Positions 27,717-36,347 of a stretch of 64,000 nucleotides of DNA are shown here, piece by piece (within the stretch, counting starts at the first letter, position 1; each line of letters opens with the position of its first letter). The stretch comes from Prevotella sp. DNF00663. GTDB lineage: Bacteria; Bacteroidota; Bacteroidia; Bacteroidales; Bacteroidaceae. The DNA lies in NCBI RefSeq assembly GCF_001553265.1, contig NZ_KQ960659.1, positions 1-64,000 of the forward strand. The letters run 5' to 3'. The notes below the pieces were generated by a model that did no database searches, was not told the origin of the DNA, and saw only the letters and a list, made by a program, of their open reading frames with translations. Both the position numbers and the translations under genes were made by a program.

Positions 27717-29867
27717 CTATTTGAAATTGGTATCAAACCAGATAGCCAATGGGAATATCTGACTACCCTTAGCCACGCTACCTACATTGCCATCGTTGGT
27801 AAACGTCATCTGCCCGATGAACACCCCGTTGGCATATTCTTGGTCAACGATCCACTTGTTTGCATTTACTTGGACTGCACAATCCTTCGTTGCGTCCACA
27901 TAACACAGCGTTGTGTTCAGCGCACCTTGATTATCATAGTACGACACAGGCTTACGAGCACCGGCATTCACAGCCGCACTACCGTAATAGTTTTTCCACA
28001 TCGCATACATGAACGTGTTGGTAACACCGCCCTTCAATACGCCTGTCACATGCGAAGCAGGTCCACCTATATTATAGTAATTGAACGAACGACGATAGTC
28101 CATCAAGAACTTACCCTGCTTACCTCCGCTTACCGTGGGGGCATTAGAGATTCCACCAGTACGCGGATTCACCTGTAATACAAACGGAGTATAATCTACC
28201 GACACACCTTTCACAGCTTTCGAGCAATGTACAAACACCGGTGTCTTCACTGTAACCTCGGCCGATGTGCCCTTACCGGTAGTGGTAACAACCAGCACCA
28301 TGAACACTTTACCGCCTTGCCACTTATTGAACGTAATCTCACCGGTATGCGAATCAATAGTCACATCTGTTGTCGACGAATTCTTAGTATCAATACTATA
28401 CTCAGCCTCTACACCACTCTGAATATCGGTCGACTGCACTTTCATCACCAGCGGAGCAGCCGATTTAATGCGATATTGGCTCGCATAATTACGCACCGGA
28501 GACAATCCGATGTTGTTTCCCCAATGTACATAGGTGAAGAGATATTTATTTTTGATGACCTTCAAAGTGAACGTTGCCGTCATACTTCCCTTTGGATTCT
28601 CTGCCACCACGTTGATTGTATAATTTCCTTGAGCTATACCATTGCCTTTATCGGCAGTAATTTCTCCTGTTTGGGCATTGATATTCAACTTTCCGACCAA
28701 CGCAGTAGGCAAGTCCTTAAACGAATATTTCACCTCATCGCCAGCAATAGCTTTCACCTTTTGGGTCAATGCCGCACCTTCAATCAGTTCTACTGTGGGC
28801 TCATAAGCAAACTTCGTAATAGCATGAATCAGAGGAACAATGGTGAAAGTATAGGCTTGTGCGAAGTCGGTAGAGCCATACGCATTGGTCACAGTGACCG
28901 CAACCTTACACTCTGTTCCCACCGCTAAGCTGTTCTTTGCCAACGTCAACTCGCCCGTCGTGGCATCTATGCTGACAGGCGCATTGGCCGGAACGACCGA
29001 CTTCACGCTATATTTCAATCCTTCGCGCGAGCCTACCATTACCGGAATTACCGTCTTAGTCGGTTCTTCGGTGCCTTGTTCCACCTTACTGAAGTTCGGA
29101 TCATAGGCTAGCGACAACGGTTTGGACGCAACATTCACCTCTATAGCGTTGGCAAACAGTCCCTCGGTCGATTCCGCATCGACCACTGCTGTCGTCAACT
29201 TCATATCAATGACATATTTACCGGGCTTCAAATTTTGATGTTTATTACCAAAAGACACCACTCCGGCATCCGATACGGCAAACAGTTCATCATTCTCTAC
29301 CAGTTCACCTTCGTGTCGTACATTGGCCACAACATACTTCGTGATATGGATATGGTTTCCATCTGTAGTTATAGCAGAGGTGGGTAAATCTGATATACTC
29401 TTCGATAATACATCCTCATACTTCACATCTATCTTATTAGGTGTAGCCACAATGCCCTCCGGTACCGTACGCATCATATTCACGTGTACAATATCTTCAA
29501 ACGCATAGTGTTTCCCAGCCGATTTACAAGCTACGCTCAATGCATAATTACCAATAGCTAACTGGCTGGTATTGGCAATAATAATGGCGCCCGTCTCCTT
29601 GTCTATGCCAAAGCTTTCGGTCTGTACTGCCGCGCCATCAAGCATGACGCGCGTTATCTCAAAGTCGTAAGGTTTCGCTCCAATATACGTAGGTGCATAG
29701 AGCGTCATGCTCATCGAAGGCCCTATATCGGTAACATCCGAATAGTAAAGTTGGAATTTACCACTGTCTACAGTTTCTTCCGAACACGAAACTACCATCA
29801 TTCCACTGAGCAACACTATCAGTGTGCATAGGAATGTTTCCGTCATACATTTTATTCTTCGTATCAT
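27717..29867 (-). CDS. Modular surface glycan-binding lipoprotein of the PUL
   Basis: 716 residues. Signal MIRRIKCMTETFLCTLIVLLS...VVSC, lipidated (start could also be 29846). Several Ig/cadherin-like beta modules of about 90 residues, each with a turn of the form ATTGELT or AQTGEIT, lead to a unique C-terminal domain of about 200 residues (from SVDYTPFVLQVNPRTGG) likely to carry the glycan site. Position between a lyase and SusC matches the binding protein of the B. theta heparin PUL (recalled gene order). A DUF4958-type assignment is possible but unverified. Confidence 0.82.
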   Translation of the reverse strand: MIRRIKCMTETFLCTLIVLLSGMMVVSCSEETVDSGKFQLYYSDVTDIGPSMSMTLYAPTYIGAKPYDFEITRVMLDGAAVQTESFGIDKETGAIIIANTSQLAIGNYALSVACKSAGKHYAFEDIVHVNMMRTVPEGIVATPNKIDVKYEDVLSKSISDLPTSAITTDGNHIHITKYVVANVRHEGELVENDELFAVSDAGVVSFGNKHQNLKPGKYVIDMKLTTAVVDAESTEGLFANAIEVNVASKPLSLAYDPNFSKVEQGTEEPTKTVIPVMVGSREGLKYSVKSVVPANAPVSIDATTGELTLAKNSLAVGTECKVAVTVTNAYGSTDFAQAYTFTIVPLIHAITKFAYEPTVELIEGAALTQKVKAIAGDEVKYSFKDLPTALVGKLNINAQTGEITADKGNGIAQGNYTINVVAENPKGSMTATFTLKVIKNKYLFTYVHWGNNIGLSPVRNYASQYRIKSAAPLVMKVQSTDIQSGVEAEYSIDTKNSSTTDVTIDSHTGEITFNKWQGGKVFMVLVVTTTGKGTSAEVTVKTPVFVHCSKAVKGVSVDYTPFVLQVNPRTGGISNAPTVSGGKQGKFLMDYRRSFNYYNIGGPASHVTGVLKGGVTNTFMYAMWKNYYGSAAVNAGARKPVSYYDNQGALNTTLCYVDATKDCAVQVNANKWIVDQEYANGVFIGQMTFTNDGNVGSVAKGSQIFPLAIWFDTNFK

Positions 29868-29876
29868 AGTCTAACT

Positions 29877-32018
29877 TTAAAGCGTGTATGTCAATTGATA
29901 TACTTTTCCGTTTACATTCACTTCTACCGACGCTCCACCGGCGTGGAAAGTACCTGCTGCCTCTTTCGGGTTATCGGTAAACCGTGCTTCTACAGTCTGT
30001 TTTGCGTAGTCAGCAGCCGAACCGAACGGGCAAATCACGGTAATAAAGCGTGCAGCTCCCTTTTCCGGCTTCCTGATTGTATATTGATAACCGATTCTAC
30101 TACCATTCACCTCGCCCAATTTATTGGAATAAGGAGAAGTAAGGTTTGCATATCCAAAGTCTTGGTTTGTCTCCGCAAATGTGCGAATAAGCATATTGTT
30201 ATTATCTCCGAAGGCCGTATGTGCACCATAAACATGCTGAGCCGACAAGTCGTCTACCAGTGTTGTTTCGGCTCCCTTACCTGTTGCTAGATGGAAATTC
30301 AGGTTGATTTTATCCTTATTCCCATCTCCATAACCCTCATCTACTATCACAAAGAATCGGTTTTCTACGAAAAACACAGCTCTACGATGCGTCAGATTTT
30401 TGTACGATTTGTTCTCTGTGACCAACAACTGTGCCTGAGCTTGCTGCTCGTTCTTCAGCATTTTGCCGTTCATATAGCCTTTACCTATTACCGCACTCAA
30501 ATCGGTCATCGTGTTATGCATCTTCGTAGCTGCATAAGAGTTACGAGCCACATTACTCTCATAGGTGCCACCATAAGAGTACACACCTGCATCGGGGAAG
30601 AAGTTCCGACCATTCTTATAGATGCAGAACGTGCCGTTATCGGGCTGGCAATGCCATTTGTTATTGGGATTGGCATTGTTTTTCAATACCATCATGGTAG
30701 CATCGGACTTCCATCCGTTACGCAACATATAATAACCCGACGTAGCATAAGTGCTCACCAAGCGGGTAGGCATCGTCCCTTGACGCCCTTCCGTCGCCAA
30801 CCATTGTATTTCCGAATCCTCCGGATACATATCGGCATAGACGCGAAGATTCTTTAATATCACGTTCTTGGTATACGATGAGTTGCGCGTATCGTTGAAG
30901 TTGTCTAACGAATAATTGGGGAATATCAAGTCGCATACAAACCGTACTGCATTTTTCATCCTACTCGCATAGCTCGACGAGAACACATCCAGACGATTAT
31001 TCACCTGTGCAAGCTTATACATAGCATTGAAGTCGCTGATAGCAGAGATATGATAACTGGGGTCAAGTTCGTTTTGTACACCATCGTCATTGAACTGATT
31101 ACTCAACTCGTCGCTCACCATTGCAGCGCCTTCTTTCAACCATTCGGCCGATTTCTTAAACTCCGGCATCAACAATCCGGCTGTAGCAACCGACTTAGCC
31201 TGAGACAGTCTGATATTGCTTCCGTCGTTATAATAGCCCAATCTGATGATTTCCACCTCATCATGGAAAGCTCGCAAAACAGTGGTCAACCATCCGGCGC
31301 CAAACTTCATCGACTGTATGAAGTAGGGCAATATATCCATTCTGTCCCTTACTCGTTCGGTAGGTTGGAGTCCAACCCATGCTACGTCTTTATCGGCAGG
31401 GCGAGCTTGGGGATTGGGATATTGCGCCATCCATGCTCGATAAGTGGCTTTCCACGACTCAAGATACTTCTCGTCGCCCGTCACTCTGTAGGCTTTAGCT
31501 AATGCCGGCATCCATTGATGACGATGCAACTGGTTTTTAAATTCCTGATCGGGCATCGTAGCTGCCAGCGTTTCCCAATCTATCTTCCCATTGTTGACGA
31601 AAGAATAGTAGGTATCTACACCATTTGCCGTACTCTCTTTGAAGTTACGAATATAGAAACGATGCTGCAATGCTTGGTCGGCCATGTTTTGTTCGGCCGG
31701 AGAGATGGTCGGTGTCATCAGGTCGATGTTAGGATTTACCACGTTAGCTCGATTGCGATAATAGGTCAATAGTTCGCAAGCTGCATGGTAATACTGCCTT
31801 TGTACATACTGTTCTTTTACTTTTTCCAGTCCGGGATAGTCTAGGTTTAAAACCTCAAATAAGGCTTTATCTACCGAATCGGACGCCACAGAATCCGGGT
31901 AAGATACTAAGTCTACCACTTGTTTTTCTGTCGTACTCAAAGTGTCGTTAGAGCATCCTACACTGATAGATGCCCCTATACACAATGCCATAATAGGATA
32001 AAACGTGAAGTGTTTCAT
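29877..32018 (-). CDS. Heparinase II/III-type lyase, PL12 family, lipoprotein
   Basis: 713 residues from ATG 32018 (MKHFTFYPIMALCIGASISVGC, lipobox SVGC); a start at 32042 adds only a polar extension. It therefore probably faces the surface or outer-membrane periplasmic leaflet. The N-terminal alpha/alpha toroid includes LNLDYPGLEKVK, the Asn of DGSNIRL and the Tyr of ELDPSYHIS. The beta-sandwich carries the candidate catalytic His in WHCQPDNGTFCIYKNGRNFFPD. PL12 enzymes cleave heparan-sulfate-type chains by beta-elimination. A paralogue lies at 36348-38345. The codon after the toroid Asn is Ile rather than the His seen in the paralogue. Confidence 0.9.
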   Translation of the reverse strand: MKHFTFYPIMALCIGASISVGCSNDTLSTTEKQVVDLVSYPDSVASDSVDKALFEVLNLDYPGLEKVKEQYVQRQYYHAACELLTYYRNRANVVNPNIDLMTPTISPAEQNMADQALQHRFYIRNFKESTANGVDTYYSFVNNGKIDWETLAATMPDQEFKNQLHRHQWMPALAKAYRVTGDEKYLESWKATYRAWMAQYPNPQARPADKDVAWVGLQPTERVRDRMDILPYFIQSMKFGAGWLTTVLRAFHDEVEIIRLGYYNDGSNIRLSQAKSVATAGLLMPEFKKSAEWLKEGAAMVSDELSNQFNDDGVQNELDPSYHISAISDFNAMYKLAQVNNRLDVFSSSYASRMKNAVRFVCDLIFPNYSLDNFNDTRNSSYTKNVILKNLRVYADMYPEDSEIQWLATEGRQGTMPTRLVSTYATSGYYMLRNGWKSDATMMVLKNNANPNNKWHCQPDNGTFCIYKNGRNFFPDAGVYSYGGTYESNVARNSYAATKMHNTMTDLSAVIGKGYMNGKMLKNEQQAQAQLLVTENKSYKNLTHRRAVFFVENRFFVIVDEGYGDGNKDKINLNFHLATGKGAETTLVDDLSAQHVYGAHTAFGDNNNMLIRTFAETNQDFGYANLTSPYSNKLGEVNGSRIGYQYTIRKPEKGAARFITVICPFGSAADYAKQTVEARFTDNPKEAAGTFHAGGASVEVNVNGKVYQLTYTL

Positions 32019-32045
32019 GATGGTTATTTTATTTATAGTCATTTT

Positions 32046-34646
32046 TCATATCTCCAATTCCGGCACCACATCTACCAAGGTCTTCCGTATCTGATTGTCC
32101 TTGACCAGTGTTTCTTCGCCTCGATATTCCACCTTGGCTCTTCCATCGCGCGTATATACACAGAATGAGCCGGACTTTTGAGCATCTAGAGAGAACTTAA
32201 TGCGCCACTCTCCTATCTCCCATGTGCCGTCATCGCCCATCGTTATTTTTCTCGGCACGGCTGTCTTGGCATGTGTATCTACAATGGTGGCAAACCGGTA
32301 CTGTCGTGTCTTGACTGTTTTAGCCGTAAAATGCCAATGGTTGCGATAGGTTTCCATTTTTCCTTTCTCATCGGCTCGCAACCAACTTACAGGTTCATAG
32401 AAGAATTGGTCGGTGACGTTGGTAGTCACTTTACTCGAAGAGAAAAGGTAAGCATCGCTGATACCGTGGATGTTTGAAGTAGATATTTTCACTCCATCCG
32501 GTCGTTGTTCCACCGTAATAGGCTCTAAAACAGCATGTAACAGATAGCTCCATTCCACAGGTTGGTCGGCTTCCAACTCGTCATAGATGAAGATAATGCC
32601 TGTACGCCCCAAACTCACCAAATGTCTCCGATAGGTCTTCAGATGGTTCTTGCCCCATCCGTGAGCCTCATCGAAGTGTACATCGGCCACCGCAGCACGG
32701 TTCTTCCACAATTCCGAGACTACCTCGCCATAGGCGTTAGATGCATCGCCTAGCACATAAGACACCTCTGTGCCGTCATACCAACGAGGCATCCATCCAT
32801 AGCCTTCCGTACCGATGCGCTGTCCCATCCCATCAACCAAAATGGTGTTATGGGCGCGTGTACCACGATGACAATAAATACTATGCGGGTCGACAAACGC
32901 CACATGGTGTCCACTGCTATAAAACAACGACTCGCCACCATAGAATGTATTCCATGCATTCTGATTGGCCAGTGCATGCGAGGTAGACCCATACGGACTG
33001 GAACGGAAGCTCCACATAGCATTCTGCCGATAGTCGTTCCAATCGGTCATGCCCGAAGCCAGCCCCGATTCAGGGAAAATATAGCTCAGCGGCAACTTGT
33101 CCAAGCCGTCTCCAACAGGCAAAGGGCGATGACAAAGCAGGCGGAACCACGACAAGTCGGCCGACTTTCCACCGAACGCTTCTTTTAATATGGTGGAGTC
33201 TTCACGTACCGTCCGACGCACGAAATCGGCAGCATAGCCGTTATTCGTTAAACGAGCCAAGGCGTCCAAATAGCCTATTCGAGCCCCAGCGGGCTTCAGT
33301 TTCTTCTGATGAGAGCTACCATTACCACCCGATTTAGAGAAAGGCGGCTGCTGATACATTGTATAATAGACATTACCTCGATACCAAGGGTCAGCAAAGA
33401 AATCGAAGCCGGTAATCTTACTATAAAAATAGGGCAACTCTATGAGCGTGCGAGTATTCACCGTGAAATAAGAATCGCCATTATGCCATGCTCCATCGCC
33501 ATTCAACCCCGGCATCCGTGTCACCCACACACCGTAGCAATAACGCAACCATTCGGTTGCTTCGGGTTTCTCACCATACACACTCACGGCAGCCATGGTC
33601 AAGATACGAAGTGTCATCTGCCACACATGGTTGTCGGCAATATGATTTTCCAATCGGTTTTGGTCGTGCTTATACATCTTTCTAGCCTTCGCACAAATAA
33701 CCTCGCGCAACTTGTTTTTCTCGGCAGTTGTAAGCAAATCGTAAAACGAATCATACCCTGTTGAAGCCAGCGAAAGTAAGGTAGCATCATTAAAATCGCC
33801 CTTCACATTGGGATTCTTGTCCCAATCCATCATCACCAAAATACGTTTCACAGCCTCATGAGCATAGGCCGTATTCTTCGTCAATAGGTAGGCGCGCATC
33901 AATGCGTTGCAATTAGTTTCCTCCTTGTCGATGATACGACGACTTTCACGCGTCAGATAGGCTTTCATCTGCATCTCGTTCTTCAGATGTTTCAGCCGGT
34001 TGGTACGTATATCCTCTATCTGTTGCATTTGACCTTGCATCACTCGTTCGGCTCGTTTACAATACCATCGGTATTCGGGCATGTCTTTGCGGTTGCGCAA
34101 CTGCTTCCACTCATCTTTCAACACCAACACGCGAGGATGCATCGCAGGTAGCTTAGATAGCAAAGTCTCGACAGATGGCGGACAGAAATAATCGACTGTG
34201 GGATTCATGACCACTCGCAACGTCTTGCTCCAACGCACTTTCTTTCCTTCCACGTAGCCGTATTGCCAATACCACGTACCACGTGCCAAGGTCTTCTCGG
34301 TATTGTAAAAGGGATATTTCGTGGTGTGTTCTGTGGTCTCACCACTAGGAAAAGTACTCTTACGCGCGTACCTTATTTTATAGGTAAAGGCCCTCTTAGA
34401 AACCGGGCGGTCGCTCTCTAGCCCGTCCAACCCTGTCTCTACAGGTTCTTCCACAGGCAAAGGCCATTGGAAAGCCACTGCCCGATTCGTGATTTCAGCG
34501 CCATCGGCAGGCGATGGTGTTGCTCTCATCTCGTGCATCAACGTCACATCACCAAGCACAACGCGCGTCTGTGCCTGCACTCTTGCTACACCGAGTGCCA
34601 TCAAACACAGCCCTAATACTGCGATATATATTCTTTTGCTTTTCAT
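32046..34646 (-). CDS. Heparinase II/III superfamily lyase, PL15/PL21-like
   Basis: 866 residues from ATG 34646 (MKSKRIYIAVLGLCLMALGV...VQAQ, signal peptidase I type, so periplasmic). Alternative ATGs at 34649 and 34664 lie inside or against a repeat unit. An N-terminal beta domain (MHEMRATPSPADGAEITNRA...WYWQYGY) precedes an alpha/alpha toroid with DNHVWQMTLRIL and DGAWHNGDSYF. A large beta region follows with CHRGTRAHNTILVDGMGQ. The N-terminal extra domain and length favour PL15 (exo-acting oligo-lyase) over classical PL21. The substrate is inferred as unsaturated or saturated GAG oligosaccharides. Confidence 0.82.
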   Translation of the reverse strand: MKSKRIYIAVLGLCLMALGVARVQAQTRVVLGDVTLMHEMRATPSPADGAEITNRAVAFQWPLPVEEPVETGLDGLESDRPVSKRAFTYKIRYARKSTFPSGETTEHTTKYPFYNTEKTLARGTWYWQYGYVEGKKVRWSKTLRVVMNPTVDYFCPPSVETLLSKLPAMHPRVLVLKDEWKQLRNRKDMPEYRWYCKRAERVMQGQMQQIEDIRTNRLKHLKNEMQMKAYLTRESRRIIDKEETNCNALMRAYLLTKNTAYAHEAVKRILVMMDWDKNPNVKGDFNDATLLSLASTGYDSFYDLLTTAEKNKLREVICAKARKMYKHDQNRLENHIADNHVWQMTLRILTMAAVSVYGEKPEATEWLRYCYGVWVTRMPGLNGDGAWHNGDSYFTVNTRTLIELPYFYSKITGFDFFADPWYRGNVYYTMYQQPPFSKSGGNGSSHQKKLKPAGARIGYLDALARLTNNGYAADFVRRTVREDSTILKEAFGGKSADLSWFRLLCHRPLPVGDGLDKLPLSYIFPESGLASGMTDWNDYRQNAMWSFRSSPYGSTSHALANQNAWNTFYGGESLFYSSGHHVAFVDPHSIYCHRGTRAHNTILVDGMGQRIGTEGYGWMPRWYDGTEVSYVLGDASNAYGEVVSELWKNRAAVADVHFDEAHGWGKNHLKTYRRHLVSLGRTGIIFIYDELEADQPVEWSYLLHAVLEPITVEQRPDGVKISTSNIHGISDAYLFSSSKVTTNVTDQFFYEPVSWLRADEKGKMETYRNHWHFTAKTVKTRQYRFATIVDTHAKTAVPRKITMGDDGTWEIGEWRIKFSLDAQKSGSFCVYTRDGRAKVEYRGEETLVKDNQIRKTLVDVVPELEI

Positions 34647-34679
34647 CATAGATTCATTCTTCATGTGCTGCTGCGGCTT

Positions 34680-34767
34680 GGCAGCAATGTTGTCTCAATC
34701 AGGCAGCGTTGCTGTCGAGCCTTTTCAGCGATGCTGCCAAGGCCTTGCAGCAACATGCCTGTATACC
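34680..34767. repeat. 22-bp repeat array, locus C, inside the PUL operon
   Basis: Units at 34680-34701, 34702-34723 and 34724-34745, with a partial unit at 34746-34767; an earlier partial unit reaches to about 34660. The array fills the gap between the sulfatase stop (34769) and the lyase start, so it should be transcribed within the operon mRNA. The core CAGCGTTGCTG and CAGCGATGCTG units are near-palindromic. Confidence 0.75.
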
Positions 34768-34768
34768 T

Positions 34769-36133
34769 TTATCGGTCTGTGGGCAACCATTTTGCCTTCA
34801 AACGTGTAGCTCCCGACGGATGTTTTTGCATCCATTCAGCCAACATCCGCCTATGTGCCCGCAACACATCTCGGTATTTTGATGTCACAGCAAGATTGAT
34901 CATCTCGCCCCTATCGTTCGACATATCGAATAATTGCTCGCGGTTTTTACCGGTATCATACATCACATACTTATATCGAGGAGTGCGCACCATCCAGCCC
35001 AATGTGCCTGCCGTCTGAGCGAAATTGGTCTCCGTCACGACGTAAGGATGAATCGTCACGCTGCTATCTCCGCGCTCCAAGGCTACACGCCAACTCTTTC
35101 CACTGCGCCCTTTGGGCATGGCTATACCGGCAAAATCGCACAGGGTGGGCATTAGGTCTTCACCGTTGTTGACTAATTGCGTCATTACCTTACCACGATT
35201 TTTACCACGAGGCATACACACTATCAATGGAATGCTGGCCACATTCTCGTAGAGTGCCGTCTTCTGATTCCACTGATGAGCTGCACAACCGTCGCCATGG
35301 TCGCTGGTAAACACCACCAACGTATTGTCCCACAGACGTTGTCGGTCCAGTTCGTCGACTATCTTACCGATCTCGGCATCCACGTTCTCCACCAATTGGT
35401 AGTAAGCATCCAAGTAATTACGCCAATCATCAGGGGTGTAATCGGCCGTAGGATACATTTTTAGACTAAACTTTTTCTCGTATGTCAAAGCCGAAGCATC
35501 GTAAGGATTCCGTGTAAAATTGGCCGGCAAAGGTGGTCGGTCATCGGCCTTTCGTTCCTCTATACGACCGGCCGGAGGATTCTGTCCGCGAGCAAACTCA
35601 CATATACCATGGGGATTATTAAACGAAGCCACCAAAAAGAATGGCTTATCATGCTTACGACGCAGGAATGAAACACAAGCCTCAGCCAGCCCTTTGTCAT
35701 CATGTCCATGCAACTTATCGAAGCCAAAGGCCTCTTTTGCAGGCAGTTCATTCGTATTGACATGCCACTTACCGGCGTAAGCACACTCGTAGCCGCCACT
35801 TCTTAACACCGTACCCAAGGTCTCTTGGCACAATGAATCGGGCAAGGGTTTACCGTTTTCTTGCATCCCTACCTCGCTAGGCATGTAACCGGTGAACATC
35901 GAAGCACGCGAGGGACCACTCAAAGGGAATGCACAATAGGCATTGACAAACATCATACCACGGGCTGCCAAACGGTCCATGTGGGGAGTATTGACGTAAG
36001 GATTGCCCATACACGACATGGCCATGGCCGCTTGTTGATCGGTCATGATGTAGAGAATATTAGGACGTTTCTGCGCCATAGACAATAAAGGCAATGTCAC
36101 AGTCAATGAACAGATGATGATTCTTGCTTTCAT
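34769..36133 (-). CDS. Sulfatase, S1 family, Ser-type formylglycine site
   Basis: 454 residues from ATG 36133 (MKARIIICSLTVTLPLLSMAQ, signal peptidase I type, periplasmic). KRPNILYIMTDQQ opens the fold with the metal-binding Asp. The nucleophile motif is S72-G-P-S-R (SxPxR), so Ser must be converted to formylglycine by an anaerobic maturase not encoded here. TSDHGDGCAAHQW supplies further metal ligands. It resembles the GlcNAc-6-O-sulfatase of the B. theta heparin PUL in type and position; the position of the sulfate removed is inferred. First gene of the minus-strand PUL operon. Confidence 0.9.
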   Translation of the reverse strand: MKARIIICSLTVTLPLLSMAQKRPNILYIMTDQQAAMAMSCMGNPYVNTPHMDRLAARGMMFVNAYCAFPLSGPSRASMFTGYMPSEVGMQENGKPLPDSLCQETLGTVLRSGGYECAYAGKWHVNTNELPAKEAFGFDKLHGHDDKGLAEACVSFLRRKHDKPFFLVASFNNPHGICEFARGQNPPAGRIEERKADDRPPLPANFTRNPYDASALTYEKKFSLKMYPTADYTPDDWRNYLDAYYQLVENVDAEIGKIVDELDRQRLWDNTLVVFTSDHGDGCAAHQWNQKTALYENVASIPLIVCMPRGKNRGKVMTQLVNNGEDLMPTLCDFAGIAMPKGRSGKSWRVALERGDSSVTIHPYVVTETNFAQTAGTLGWMVRTPRYKYVMYDTGKNREQLFDMSNDRGEMINLAVTSKYRDVLRAHRRMLAEWMQKHPSGATRLKAKWLPTDR

Positions 36134-36214
36134 AGGCATGGTATTACTATGTAGCGAAAGTACACAAAGCATTCCGTTCACACTAGCAATATTGTACAAA
36201 CAATTAACAATATC

Positions 36215-36249
36215 GTGCAAAAATGCCTATAATAGGGCTATTACTGCAC
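36215..36249. promoter_or_regulatory. Nested dyad in the divergent PUL promoter region
   Basis: CCTATAATAGG (36226-36236) is a perfect palindrome. It is enclosed by GTGCA (36215-36219) and TGCAC (36245-36249), which share nearly the same centre. It lies between the divergent sulfatase and PL12 genes and upstream of the -33 element of the plus-strand promoter, a suitable place for an activator such as the PUL regulator. Confidence 0.4.
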
Positions 36250-36276
36250 AAAACTGACATTGTTTTCAACAAATGA

Positions 36277-36309
36277 GTTGATATAAACGAGGCTTTTAAG
36301 CTATCTTTG
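36277..36309 (+). promoter_or_regulatory. Promoter of the PL12-GH88 unit
   Basis: GTTG (36277-36280), 21 bp, TATCTTTG (36302-36309). Start expected near 36316, about 30 nt before the ATG. Confidence 0.7.
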
Positions 36310-36347
36310 CCTAAACATAAAAGTAACCATCAAAAACATTCGCAACT

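Noticed and set aside
27655..27720. Invertible promoter upstream of the SusC-like gene
   Set aside because: No inverted repeats flank the gap, no TAnnTTTG element is in it, and no tyrosine recombinase is nearby.
36155..36189. Promoter for the sulfatase operon (TACTTTCG, minus strand)
   Set aside because: The -7 element has one mismatch and the -33 spacing is 24 bp; too weak to list as a feature, though a promoter must lie near here.
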